Assembly: GCA_002633005.1 (NCBI GenBank)
Contig: NMRA01000019.1
Coordinates: 248,807 to 312,806, forward strand
Source: Phoronis australis
Taxonomy: Eukaryota > Phoronida > Phoronidae
Length of the DNA: 64,000 nt
Reading direction: 5' to 3'
Shown here: positions 12,259 through 23,800 of the stretch, piece after piece
Layout: every line of letters starts with the position of its first letter
Numbering within the stretch: the first letter of the stretch is position 1
Notes under the pieces: model-generated
The model's input: only the letters and a program-made list of their open reading frames with translations
What the model was told of the DNA's origin: nothing
Databases searched by the model: none
Position numbers and translations under genes: made by a program

Positions 12259-12402
12259 GGATCCAGGGGGTCAAGGCGGCCCGGACCCCCCCTTTCCCCT
12301 TGATTGTAGTGATAGAAAATATAGAGTTTTAAGATTGTTGACTTAACCCCCTTTTTAAAAAAATCCTTAATCTAACCCCCCTTTTAAAAATCCCGGATCC
12401 GC
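12259..12402. mobile_element. GGATCC-ended MITE-like element (about 144 bp)
   Basis: The left end CGGATCCAGGG pairs with the right end CCCGGATCCG. The interior has G-runs on the left and CCCCCC runs on the right around an AT-rich centre with two TTTTTAAAAA-like stretches. This is a small non-coding palindromic element. Similar but more degenerate G-run blocks occur at 4384-4440, 9300-9375 and 56155-56270. Confidence 0.5.
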
Positions 12403-12783
12403 CTCTGCTGTTACCGTTGAAAAGGGAAATCAAGATATTAGCTAATTAAAATTAACTGAGAGTTTAAAAATGAGATAACCGTATCAATACATTTGCAAGG
12501 CTAAATTTTAGAAGGACTGATCACTAAGTCTTCTGATTTTGTCATATCATTGAAAGGGAATTTTTGAGAGCGATCTCATAACTAGGGTAAATGTCTAGTT
12601 TAATTTTTCGGACTTGACAGTAGGAAATGCATTTTCATGGCAGTGACGTAAACACTATAAACGAGCAATTTTACAAAAACAGATCACAGTTCGATAGGAA
12701 ATCTGGCACGAGTTCCTTTGGTCTCACGGATTTTGGGAACCTGAGTTGCGTTCTGTAGAACTCAAGAGACTGGCAAGCAAAGC

Positions 12784-13050
12784 TAGACTGGTGGCGATAT
12801 ATTGCGAAAACTTGCGTGGTCTTGCGTTTTCGTGATTTTTTTGCGAGAACGGAAAGCAGCTTTCTTTGATCTCTGTTATTTAATAGAGGAAATTGGTACT
12901 CAAAATTCGGGACCCCTATAAGCGGCTCTGTCCGGAAATTTCATCATCCTGGCGCACGTTCCTTGGACGCGATAACCTCTCGAAAACGCAAGACTTCGCG
13001 AGATATCGCCATGCATTACAAACGAAGCACATTATCACTCTAGCTTCCTT
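12784..13050. repeat. GCGAGATATC foldback family, copy 3 with inverted arms
   Basis: GTCTTGCGTTTTCG at 12819-12832 is exactly inverted at 12981-12994 as CGAAAACGCAAGAC. GGCGATAT at 12793-12800 pairs with ATATCGCC at 13003-13010. The right arm continues into GCACATTATCACTCTAGCTT, matching the copy at 7629-7718. This is a foldback element with about 150 bp of intervening sequence and no ORF of its own. Confidence 0.5.
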
Positions 13051-13292
13051 AGTATCGTTTCTAGTAAACGCATTTCCAACATCACATTCATCCATCGATC
13101 CACCAGCTCAGCATTCTTCTGCAGGTTATCGCAAGGTGATTATCTCACTCCTTTTGTACGAAGACACAATGAACACGTGTTCAAATGTATTCACTTAAGA
13201 TCCAAACAATGCTTAGAACATTGTAACATCTTTGTTCAATTTTACGAATTTTTGAATCTCGCATGGATGCAACATCATCTGAAGTAAGAAAT

Positions 13293-14852
13293 CTATGCGT
13301 TTCTTATTGGACTTCCTTTTAAGTCTAAAAAGTCCATTTCATCCAAATTTGTCATGTAGAGATTGTTTGGTTTTGGCTTGTGATAACTGCCTCCATTGAA
13401 CGTTCTTGAGCTCGAGCGAGACGCTTGGAATCGCGTCTTGCGTTTATGAATCAATTGCATAGCAACGATAGTAATTATTAGCGTCCCCAAAAATGTTCCA
13501 GCTATGGCGCCTATGAATTGGGTTAAGGTAAAGTAAGTCGAGTCAAAAATGGAGGATGACATCTCCGAGCGGTTACTTGTTTGAACCATGCCGTCTAAGC
13601 GTTCGTCGCCGTTAACGCGCGGAGATGTGGCGTCAGCCTTTCCGCGGCGGGTTGACGTCGAAAACAACGTGGAGGACGACTGAACAGGTGAGCTCGTGTC
13701 ACGTGCCGGCCACGTAGTTTGAGATGGACCCCGTTTAGGCCAAACAAAGTTCATATTCAGTGTCACTTCGCCAGCACTGTTGCTTGCCAAACACTTGTAC
13801 GTGCCCGTTCTGGCGTCAGAATCCAAATTTAAAATTGCTACATTTTTCACACTTTCACCCTCCTTGCTGGCGGGTGGTGGATTGAACCTAACCTTCTGCC
13901 CACCGGGATTAACCCAAGTGATGACGGGTGGCGGGTCACTTGCAGCCCCGCATTTGAGATAACCTCTATCACTTTCAATCTGTACGTCTATTTCGTCAAA
14001 CTTCGGAAGTTCACATTTAAGTTCGTATTGTTGGATTCTGTCAAACGTTCTGTCTCGAAATTTAGAAGGCGAAGCGCACTTGGGTTGCAACTGATCTTCG
14101 AAGATCCTTCGGTGGCTGTCGTAAAATATCTTAATCCAATTTGTATCGCAGCTACAATGCAGCGGATTACCACCGAGGCGGAGAACTTTAAGATTTTTAA
14201 AAAAGTCCTCGATTCGTGGTTCGAACCGTTCGATTCTATTATCATCTAACCACAATCGCCTGAGACTTGTGTTCAGGGGTCTCAAAACGTCTGCTGGCAG
14301 TACATCCAACGTACATGAGTTTAAATACAATCCGTTGGTCGACAGGCCTCCAAAGGCATTTCTATCCAGTTCTAATCCTCCGTTGCCATTTAGGAAAAGA
14401 TCCGTCAGGCTTAGACCTGCAAAGGTATTAGCCTCGATCAAACGGATTTTGTTGTCACTCAGATCTAGTAGTTCTAATTCTACCAAATCACTGAATGTTC
14501 CCGGACTAATAACTTCTATTCCACAGTGATTCAAGTACAACTTCTTCAGAGATCGAAGTCTTGTAAAATTGGACCGCTGCAGAAGCGTGTTTCTGAAATT
14601 ATTTTTTAGCAGATACAACGTTTCTGTGTTGGATGGAATACCGTCGGGAATTCGGTCTAAGTTTTTATCGTTACATCGAACTACATGAACGCTACAAAGA
14701 CACGCGCTGGGACACGCGTCTGTTGCCGTGGCAATGTAGAGAAGCAGGAAAAGTAAAAACGACGCAATTCGAGATGGTTGCGACGAAGTTATGGAACAGT
14801 AGTGCATCGACGTGAGGGGCCCGTGAGGCTGCAAGACATCAGATAACGTCAT
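13293..14852 (-). CDS. LRR-Ig type I membrane protein, 519 codons in one exon
   Basis: The frame of 519 codons runs uninterrupted from ATG 14852 to TAG 13293. The order of parts is: hydrophobic signal segment (about 30-44), LRRNT with Cys 47, 51, 53 and 60, five to six leucine-rich repeats (76-230, e.g. LELLDLSDNKIRLIEANTF and LRRLWLDDNRIERF), LRRCT with Cys 233, 235, 259 and 280, one Ig domain (Cys301, Trp313, Cys354 in GTYKCLASNSAG), a Ser/Thr-rich stalk (378-440), one transmembrane helix (about 446-467) and a 50-residue basic tail with NNLYMTNLDEMDFLDL. Family knowledge: LRR-Ig receptors such as AMIGO, LINGO and ISLR act in cell adhesion and neural signalling; no clear ortholog is assigned. 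Met16 may be the true start: a GTAAGT donor at 14891 and a TGTCTTGCAG acceptor ending at 14829 could remove the first ATG in a 63-base intron. Confidence 0.9.
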   Translation of the reverse strand: MTLSDVLQPHGPLTSMHYCSITSSQPSRIASFLLFLLLYIATATDACPSACLCSVHVVRCNDKNLDRIPDGIPSNTETLYLLKNNFRNTLLQRSNFTRLRSLKKLYLNHCGIEVISPGTFSDLVELELLDLSDNKIRLIEANTFAGLSLTDLFLNGNGGLELDRNAFGGLSTNGLYLNSCTLDVLPADVLRPLNTSLRRLWLDDNRIERFEPRIEDFFKNLKVLRLGGNPLHCSCDTNWIKIFYDSHRRIFEDQLQPKCASPSKFRDRTFDRIQQYELKCELPKFDEIDVQIESDRGYLKCGAASDPPPVITWVNPGGQKVRFNPPPASKEGESVKNVAILNLDSDARTGTYKCLASNSAGEVTLNMNFVWPKRGPSQTTWPARDTSSPVQSSSTLFSTSTRRGKADATSPRVNGDERLDGMVQTSNRSEMSSSIFDSTYFTLTQFIGAIAGTFLGTLIITIVAMQLIHKRKTRFQASRSSSRTFNGGSYHKPKPNNLYMTNLDEMDFLDLKGSPIRNA

Positions 14853-14892
14853 CCTCTTGAAATCAGTGCGTACTCTCTGTCGTTCACTTACC

Positions 14893-17800
14893 TATTCATT
14901 ATAACATCAAAGTTTTCCGTCAAATTGCCCAGACAGTTTGCCAATAAATAGTTATGGAATACCTTTAAGACTTCAAGTTGGCAAGAAATTTAATTCCCTT
15001 GTTTCCTTTTCACTTAACTCTCCAAATTATGATGCAGCAATTAATACTGGCAGAGGCGACACCGATCCAGGGTATCAAGAGTCTTGTAATTAAAACCCAA
15101 TTGTCTCCGCCGATGTTTTCCAGCTGACAGTATGTTAAATCTGTGTTGTCTGGTCGGTGCAGTATGCATGTACATATTCATCAGATTAATACCGATATTA
15201 AAATGACTTGGTTGATAACTCTGAAAACACGTGCAGTAGCAAGGAGCAACATCAAGAATGTTTTAACAACTCGATGTGTATTTCGTTGATAAGACAGTCT
15301 TCCAATGTTCCGATGTGTCCTCGCACTGATGTAAACAGAACACAAATCCTTCAACAAGGCTATTAGCCGAAATAACTGTTTATACACTGATGCCACCAAA
15401 CGCAAACTGTGAAATCATTCGGTATCCAAGGCGGTTTCACAGCAGCCGACAGCAAGCGACAAACTATGCATCCAGCCACGATTTATACACAACCTCTCGC
15501 TCATCCAAACACTCTATGAATGACGTATTTCTTCACTTACAGGAACTTGGTATCTTTTAATCTCCCCAAAAGTTGCGGTAGACTCAAAATGAATGACTTC
15601 ACTGGTTTGAGAAAAGCCAGAAACCAGCAAGATTCCAACTATCTTACTCAATATTCTCTGAATGCTTGTTGTGGTGTTCTGTTAGACTGGCATTATGACC
15701 ATTTGGCGGCTGTATCCGGCACCAACCAAATGGCTTATCGGCGAGATTCAATAAACTGCGGCCGAGTGTCTCCAACTACGAGTTGGAAAACGCATTTATT
15801 AAGAAGAGTGGGCACTTAGATGCGTCACATATGATCCTCAGTCAGATAAAAAGGCACGCCTGTCATTGCATACGCGTGTTTTGTCCCTAAATATATCGCT
15901 CCGCTTATCGGGTTAAAATTTTGTCGTCTCTGGTCACACCGCGCTGCGTTGCAATGGCCGTCTTGTCAAAACGTTGTCACGCTATGAATGTGGGATTGAC
16001 AAAGGTAGTCGATCAGATTACTATCTTCCACGGAGGGCGTCCCGTCATCACACTACGACAAAACAGATGGCTTACTCAGTATGATTGGACGACAACATCC
16101 CGAGTAGACAACATCACACTTGACGAACTTATTTCCTTCTTATTAACAGTTTTGAGTACTGCATGCGGTTGATACTTTCAGTTCTAATTTTACCTTAGAA
16201 GTCCGGAATTTCCTGAAAATAGAATAAAATTCAATAAAATATAATGAACTTTGAAATTCAGAAAAAAATATACAAAGGGATCATTCAAGATCGTGTTTTG
16301 TTGGATGCGTTCTTTTCCGAGAAGAATTTGGCAGAGTCTAGTGGCATCTACATACGTCTGCCGCAAAACAGAATAATGCATTGCACATACCACGTTAACT
16401 TAACAGATAAGCATAAGTACTACATGCTATATCGTAAAGAACATTTTCCACGTTTATCTAAAAACGGGTCAGATTGCTTCATTAATTAATGGCTAACAAA
16501 CCACTGGGCACTTTTCCCTCCTGGGAGTATTTCGATTTTGACCTCTGTCCCCCGGAATGTTATTACGAATAGCAACCAACACGCATCCAACATAACCTGC
16601 TTGCTTGATGAATCAAGGCTGTAATGAAATTTCTACAGATCAGAGGGAGGTGTCTTCCGCGAAAACAAAGTTAAGCCTATAGATACGTTCGATCCAACAT
16701 ATGAGTGAAAACCATAGCAGATCTTAGCCTTCTGCACTGGTCGTCGATGGATTTTAGTTGGCTTGAGTGAAGTGACTGGTAAAATAATTCAATTGGAACT
16801 CGTCACAGTTAATTAAAACAAAAAATAACGAGATCATCTTTAGGAGCATTGAGAGTTCACAATCGGTTCTTGTAAAAGTTGAATTGATTTAACCAAGTCC
16901 TTGGTGGAAAGTGGATTCCCGATGTGTAAATCTAATCACAGAATTAGCCCAGTGATAGCTTATCACGGATTGTACACGTTCGCATCAAGGGGGCGCATGT
17001 ATAGTAAGGCACAGCAGAATCTTAAGAGGGTGAACACCTCGTAATACAAATGCTACAGTTATAGTCTGAAATGTGAGAATTAATAAGAACAATGCGTTCC
17101 TGGTAGACCTATGCCCTTATGGCTAATATTTCATGGTTTATTCGGAAATTGGACAATTAGTGTAGACTCGCAAGTCTAAGCACTCGGCGTCAGTTTTAGA
17201 AGACATTTAGCTATATTGCCAGATTTTCTCATCTGGCAACACTTTTTTATAATAACTTTATATCCACGAGTAACTTAAAAGCACCGAGAACACAGCCACC
17301 ATAATGTTTATACAAATGAGCCACAATAAAAATTGCATTAAAATCCCACGTATCTAGATCATGAAAAGACTCCATTAATTACAACATTTCCATACACAGT
17401 TAGTACTCCATCGACAGGCCGTTAAGACGGCGTTTTTCATTTGCCTATTGTTACTGCCCTGGGGTTGACCAACTCCACAAGTAGCCTACCAAACGAATCC
17501 TGGGTAAAATTCGAATTGTAATCGACTGTTCCAACTGTCTTGTTCCACTGTAGAGGAATGGACCTGATTGGCAACAATTACACAGCACGCTGGAAGATGG
17601 ATGAATTCTAAATGTTGAGTCAGGGTATCATCCTTCCGTTATCTAAGTACTGAAGTAGACGTTCTTGCCGTTTGACACCCCTGATATTAGGACTTGTAAC
17701 TGATAAGTTGAAGTTAGAACAAGTTATCTCTAATCGAGAGATACAAAGTCAAGAATCCAGGTACATTGGAAGCGCCACGACCAGTCGTGATACAGGTGAA

Positions 17801-20800
17801 GTGAAGGGTCTTAAAATCAAATTAATCACCAAACGAAAATCGATTTGTAAGCGCCGAGGGAGTCTCGAACCTCATTCTTAAATCAACATTGGATTTCTTG
17901 TACAAAAAGGGAGATTAGCGTGGCACACCTCACGGTGCCGACCCGTGTTATTTTAGTAGGGATATACAAGAATGCTCACATTTGCTTACACGTTTGTTTA
18001 CAAGAAAGTTCAGGCTTTGACACTTTAATTATGATATAGGAGTAAAAATCGATATAACATGCTCCAGCTTTTATCATAAAGTGGTTTAATTGACCACAAA
18101 GGTCTTTGTTAATTTTCAATTTGTTTGCGTTCCAGTGCTACGAACAAGGACCGGTTGACGTATTTTTATATCTACTATTTGCGTACCACAGGGCTACCAT
18201 GTTTTACAAAAACAATCGATTTGTATTTTGACCAGAACATCCAAAATATATTTTCTACGAATTCCTGACATACACGACATCCACTAACAACACCACGTTG
18301 TTGAATAATTCTGTCACCGTTACTATAGTAATTAAACGTAACGTGAATGACCACTTATCTTTGATGGAAAGCAAATAATGACAACGTAGAATGTTGTCTT
18401 CAGTAATCGCCGACGTATATATCACTCAGTCAGTTACCTTCACAAACTGAGCGCCAACGAGTGGCATTTATAAATCACAACTTCAAAAGGTATAAACAAA
18501 ATTTCGAACAGGTAATGGTGTAATAAGGAAAACTAAAAATAACTCAGAGATTACACGCTTCCTTTACAAGAGCGCGCAGATCTAAGAAGGACAAAATAAG
18601 ATACACATATTGAGACAATTGTGAATACAATACACACTACAGCTTCCGCAGACGAAAGATCCAAATTGTATCCGTAAGCTGCGACCACATCCTACCAGGT
18701 GGTGAGCACGAGGACAGAGCTCAGAGAAGGCAATACACTACATTATTAATAGAAAAAAATGCCAAAATAAAACCCGAATGAGGGGCTTGGAGAAAGAATT
18801 GAATGTAGATTACGAAAAAATTGAAAAAAAAGAAAAATGTGAAAACCAATGTGAAATTCGTTAATAGTACTAAAATTAGTCATAGAGTTAGTTAAAATCA
18901 AGACTGATCCATTATTGCAATGCATTTCGGTCGAAAAATCATCTTTCTTCTTCTATGAATACGTTGATGTATAAACACATTGGTTACTAACATTTGGGTG
19001 TCTTGGTCTTACCTGAAACGGTCAACAAAATTCCCACGCTGTGAAGTTATCAACGGACTTCAAGAGAATTCAGACAAATTGCCACCCAGGCACCACCAGA
19101 CCACAGTAGGATTAGCAAAATGCAATGACCAAGTCAACATACATGTAGAATGACAGTCATCAATGCTCGCCGGACCAGCTACTGTCTGCTTTTAGTTTAT
19201 GTATTCACTTTACGCCGTCTGGGTAATATTGCTAATAGTTCAGTGATAAGGAGCCTGGACGATTCACGCTGCGCAGAGACATTGCTCACAGTTGAGCGAA
19301 GGTAGAATTAATTTCAACAAACATCTAAGTGGTGGTTAATAGCGCGTAATGATACATAATCCTGGCATATTCTTAATCTAATAATTCGATAGTCCTGGAG
19401 GAAGCCGCGTCTCTATACGCCACGGCGTCCCCGTCATACGAGTCTCACAAAGATGTATGCATTTTTGTTATTACGCATTGCTATGTTACACAACATAAGG
19501 AATGTGACTCTATATTTAATATCGAATTAGTACAGATTATCCAAGAATACAATGAGTCGATTTTTCCGCAATTTAAGTAATTAGATTGGCATACAGACTT
19601 TGTGTCGACAATATTAATGCTGTCACCGAGTTTTGTTATTCACCTCCGTTCCTCCATGTTGGAGTCAGTGGTCTTAGAAGAAACTAAAATACACTGCGTC
19701 CACATAGTCTGATAACTGGTCGACGGCATTTTCTTACAAATTACTGGACGCTCTTACACAACATTAAAAAATATCAGTTTTACGCCGCATGAAGTTGTCA
19801 ATACAAAACCATGCCGGTTTAATTGGCAAACCGTAAAGATGGTGTATAATTTGGGACGATTTAAAGCACCAAGCATATTTGTACTGATAAGAGAGAGGGG
19901 GAGGAGGAGGAATATTCTTCAACAATCCTGTAGCATATGGATGATGCTGACATGCAAGAATGAGACGAACCGATAGCCTGTTTTCTCAAAGCAACATCAT
20001 TCCACCAGTTTCTAAATCTGAGGTAGAGTAAATTCGTTTTAGCAATTTTCACTTCGGGCAATAATTAAACTAACTCATTTTAATCCCTGTCTCTTCACTG
20101 AGTGTTTATAATTAAACCTCCTAAAGTATTTCAACCTCTTAAATATTTAAATATGGTCGAGCAAACGCAAGGTTTCTAGACCTTAGGGAATAACAGCCAT
20201 GTGTTTGACGTTATGTCAATTACGTCACAGGTTCTAGCTAGTAATGGTTATATTGTGCTAATAAGTTAAGCATGCTGCGACGGGGCTAATACTGTAATAA
20301 TCAATTTTAACATGTCAGGTAATGTACTAAACTACAATACCCAAAAGCTGGATTGAATAAGTTAAGTTTAAAAACTGCTTGTCCTCTGAACGCAATCGAA
20401 GACTACAAACTGTTGTGACTGGAGAGCATTGTGTTTGAAGAGTTCTGTCGATGAAGGAGAATCGCAACTCATCAGTGTCTAGAGAACAACAGCATTGGTA
20501 ATTGCAGGTACATTCAAATATGAAGTCGCCGATTTAAATAAAAATTATGGATGTGCTTAAAATTTTTTACCCAAAAGAAACACACACATTCCAACATTTC
20601 CAAAAAATATTTTCACGAACACGAACTAAAATTTCAATAAATACAATCATTGGTACACGTTTAAATAATACCACTGCGAGGGTAACTTTAATTCGCTCAT
20701 GGGGGTCTCATTTGGTTCAAAACGTGTTAGGGATCCGCACAGCTGTTTCTTATATAGTTTAATTCGTAATCAGCCAACAAAACAGTATGGTAAACCACGT

Positions 20801-23800
20801 CGCTACTTATAGTCTAAGTAGTCAAAATTTAACAATAACACTGAACTTACGTCGTTTGGCTAGCCTGAAACGGTCTTGCTGAAGACACGCACGCAGTCAG
20901 TAATTTTTATAAGTAGCTGCATGACTGCGGCTTCCGCTGTACAAAATGGTTACGACATTGTACGTCGAGTGTACACAGCGCACTGGCTAAAGTCTTAAGC
21001 TAATAGAATAAATAGGTTGAAGTAAAAGTAATGATTGAATAGTTATATTGAAAGATCGTTCCTTGTATGGTCTCTCCGCCATTATAAACAATCACAGCTA
21101 CTCACCAAAATAGACTCCGGTCCCCAGATGTCTCGTAACCCGCAGCAAGGCGTTAACTACTACTGCGGTCATCGTTACAAGCTCTAAACAGCTATCGCGA
21201 ATAATACGCAATACGGCCACAAGAAAAACTATTAAGGTATCAAATGGAAGCGCGCCCACCTCACAATAGACAGTGTTTTCCCTTCGACGGTGAAGTCTTT
21301 GACACTCTATTGTAAATTACGCGAATAGATCCGAGCGTGTAGATTTTGTGTTAGCAAGAAACGGGAAGAGATGTCCAGCTTGTGTTCAATGTTTGTTTGA
21401 ACACACTGACGTTATCAATTAGGAATCACAACTTACAGCCAGGTTGTGTTTAGTGTGTTTGCGCAATGATTGAATACACAATCGCAGGTACCGAGGTCCG
21501 TTACAGACTGTCTATTAGTCATGTATTCCGGGTCAGAGCGAACACGCAAAAACTGTCGAACTCAGCTGCGTAAGCTAAAATAACAGAAGACTACCGTTCA
21601 CGTGTGCAGTTAGTTTGAATGAACACGTGGATTTAACAAATGTGAGAAAACAGCCAAAACGTGTGATTGTGTCTCCTTTGATCCGTCGCGATGTATTTTT
21701 CTACACAAGACATCAATTATTCATCCTCTTACACATTTTAATACTTTTAATGTTTGGCCTCAGAGTCGTTTTGAGCACTACCAGACGATTAACTACCAAA
21801 ATTTATGAATTCCTGTAAATGGATAAACGATGTTTGCTATTATTGAATTCTGATGAGAAAAAATCCCAGAAAAATCGGGCCTGTATGAGGATCATGGTTA
21901 ATTCAGGCCATTAGCTTTTACTCAAATTTACCCTTCGCATTAACTTCTTATAATAAGCTTAATTGGAGAGCTTTCAACTCTGTGCTAGAAAAACATACGG
22001 CGCACATGTTCATATGTTACCGTTCTCATGACGGGCGCTCGAACTGTTTGAATTCTTCGAGTGGAAATTCGTGTAGAGTAACATTGTCATAATTCACATT
22101 AAAAACATGTCGAGACGGTGCTTTCAGCTTTTGAACTTCATAGAAGGACTTAGGCGATAAGTACTCGACCGAAAGGTGAATGCATGCAATGCCATTCAGT
22201 AACATTGGTCTTTTCTTAATGACCAGAGGGTGGTTGGATTTCAACCGCGGGGTGTCGCTAATACACATTGTGAAAGATAATCCTCCATTTTGGACATGTT
22301 TCACTGCATCTCCTTTGGTCATTTCTCTCTCTCAGTAAGGTGACCTATTCGTGTAACAAGGAGACGGACTGCTTTGCTTTACATCTCCATTATAATTGAA
22401 ACTGTTTACTATTATTCCAACAATCACGTCGGTTAAATGTATCCATTTCATTCATTAACTGAAGAGAAATATACACTTTTGGATTTAATTATTATATTTT
22501 AGAAAATAAAAGAAACAACAGTTAATCTCTTGGAGTACGCTGGTGGACTCAAAATAAATTAAAAGTGTGCAATCTAATTTTGTCGCAATCATGGTCATTA
22601 TTTACTTGTGTAAAATTCATGCTCAGACAATAATATTTTAATTTAAAACTAATACAAAGGGGCCTTGCGCTACAGTGTTACCAAACGCGACTTCTTCACC
22701 TTATATTTAGTGTCAGAACAATCTTCTTATACCGTTGAAATTGAAATTAGCCAGAAGCAGTTTCTAATTAGTTGGCAACAAACCCAAGACCATTCTAAAT
22801 ACGTTCTAATGGGGTTTCACTACGATAAAAGAATGGGGCTGTATGAACTCTGCGATGAGACAACTATGATCTAATCGCCGCCGACGACAGTAATGCAGCT
22901 CCGCTTTTGTTACCTTTTGAACTGATTACCAGAGATTTGCCAGAAGCGAAATTCAGTCTTAATGCACTCCTTATTTTGTGACAGATTTATCTTACGGTTT
23001 ATGGTGACGATACGATGTTTTGACTAAGTGATAAAGCATCAATGGGTACAACAGTTTGTCAACATGAGACGCTGGAGTTCAGGTTTGTTGCGAAATGTAT
23101 GACTCGTCGTTGGTTAATGTAGGCGGATGGCAAGACTTACAATAAGCGCTACTAAGTATGAAGATAATATTTAAAGAATATTGTGCGTCCGATTTTTGTA
23201 CTTTTCCTATGACGTTCCAATGAACCAACATTCACATTGACCATCTGACACTTTTCGCTGTGAAACCATTAAATGAATGTGTACAAGTCATTCCTACAAG
23301 TAGCTTTATCGATCACAATTTTATTACATGTGTAGAAACACAGTTTTATAGAATTTACCCGAGTTATGACTTTTTGAACACGGAAGCAGGTTATTATGAC
23401 GCCAAATGGTTTCGATGCATTCGTTCTTTGCATAAAACGTCTTAATGATCTATCGCGATAACGGAAGACAATTATATGCAAAATGACTTCCTAGATGAAA
23501 GGAACATTTAACAAGCGGCACTCTACAAATTTCACATTTAAAATCCATAGCATAATATTTAAACTTTTCGCAGTTCTCGACTATTTACCTTTGGACAGCT
23601 CTCTGCTCTCAAACCGTTAATACCTGGCAGACAAAACGCACGTGGTTTCACTGGAGTTTGTAAAACACCGCAGTAACGACTAAATGCAGTTATGAAAATC
23701 AAGTCTCCCCACCACATCCTTCCATTTGACTTTATGTATCTGCCTAACTTCGTTAATTTTGACATTTGCTGCGTAGTCGGCCAACTCGTCTGCCCAACAT

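Noticed and set aside
14269-14529. Plus-strand frames within 13780-14815
   Set aside because: Shadows of the LRR-Ig coding region on the opposite strand.
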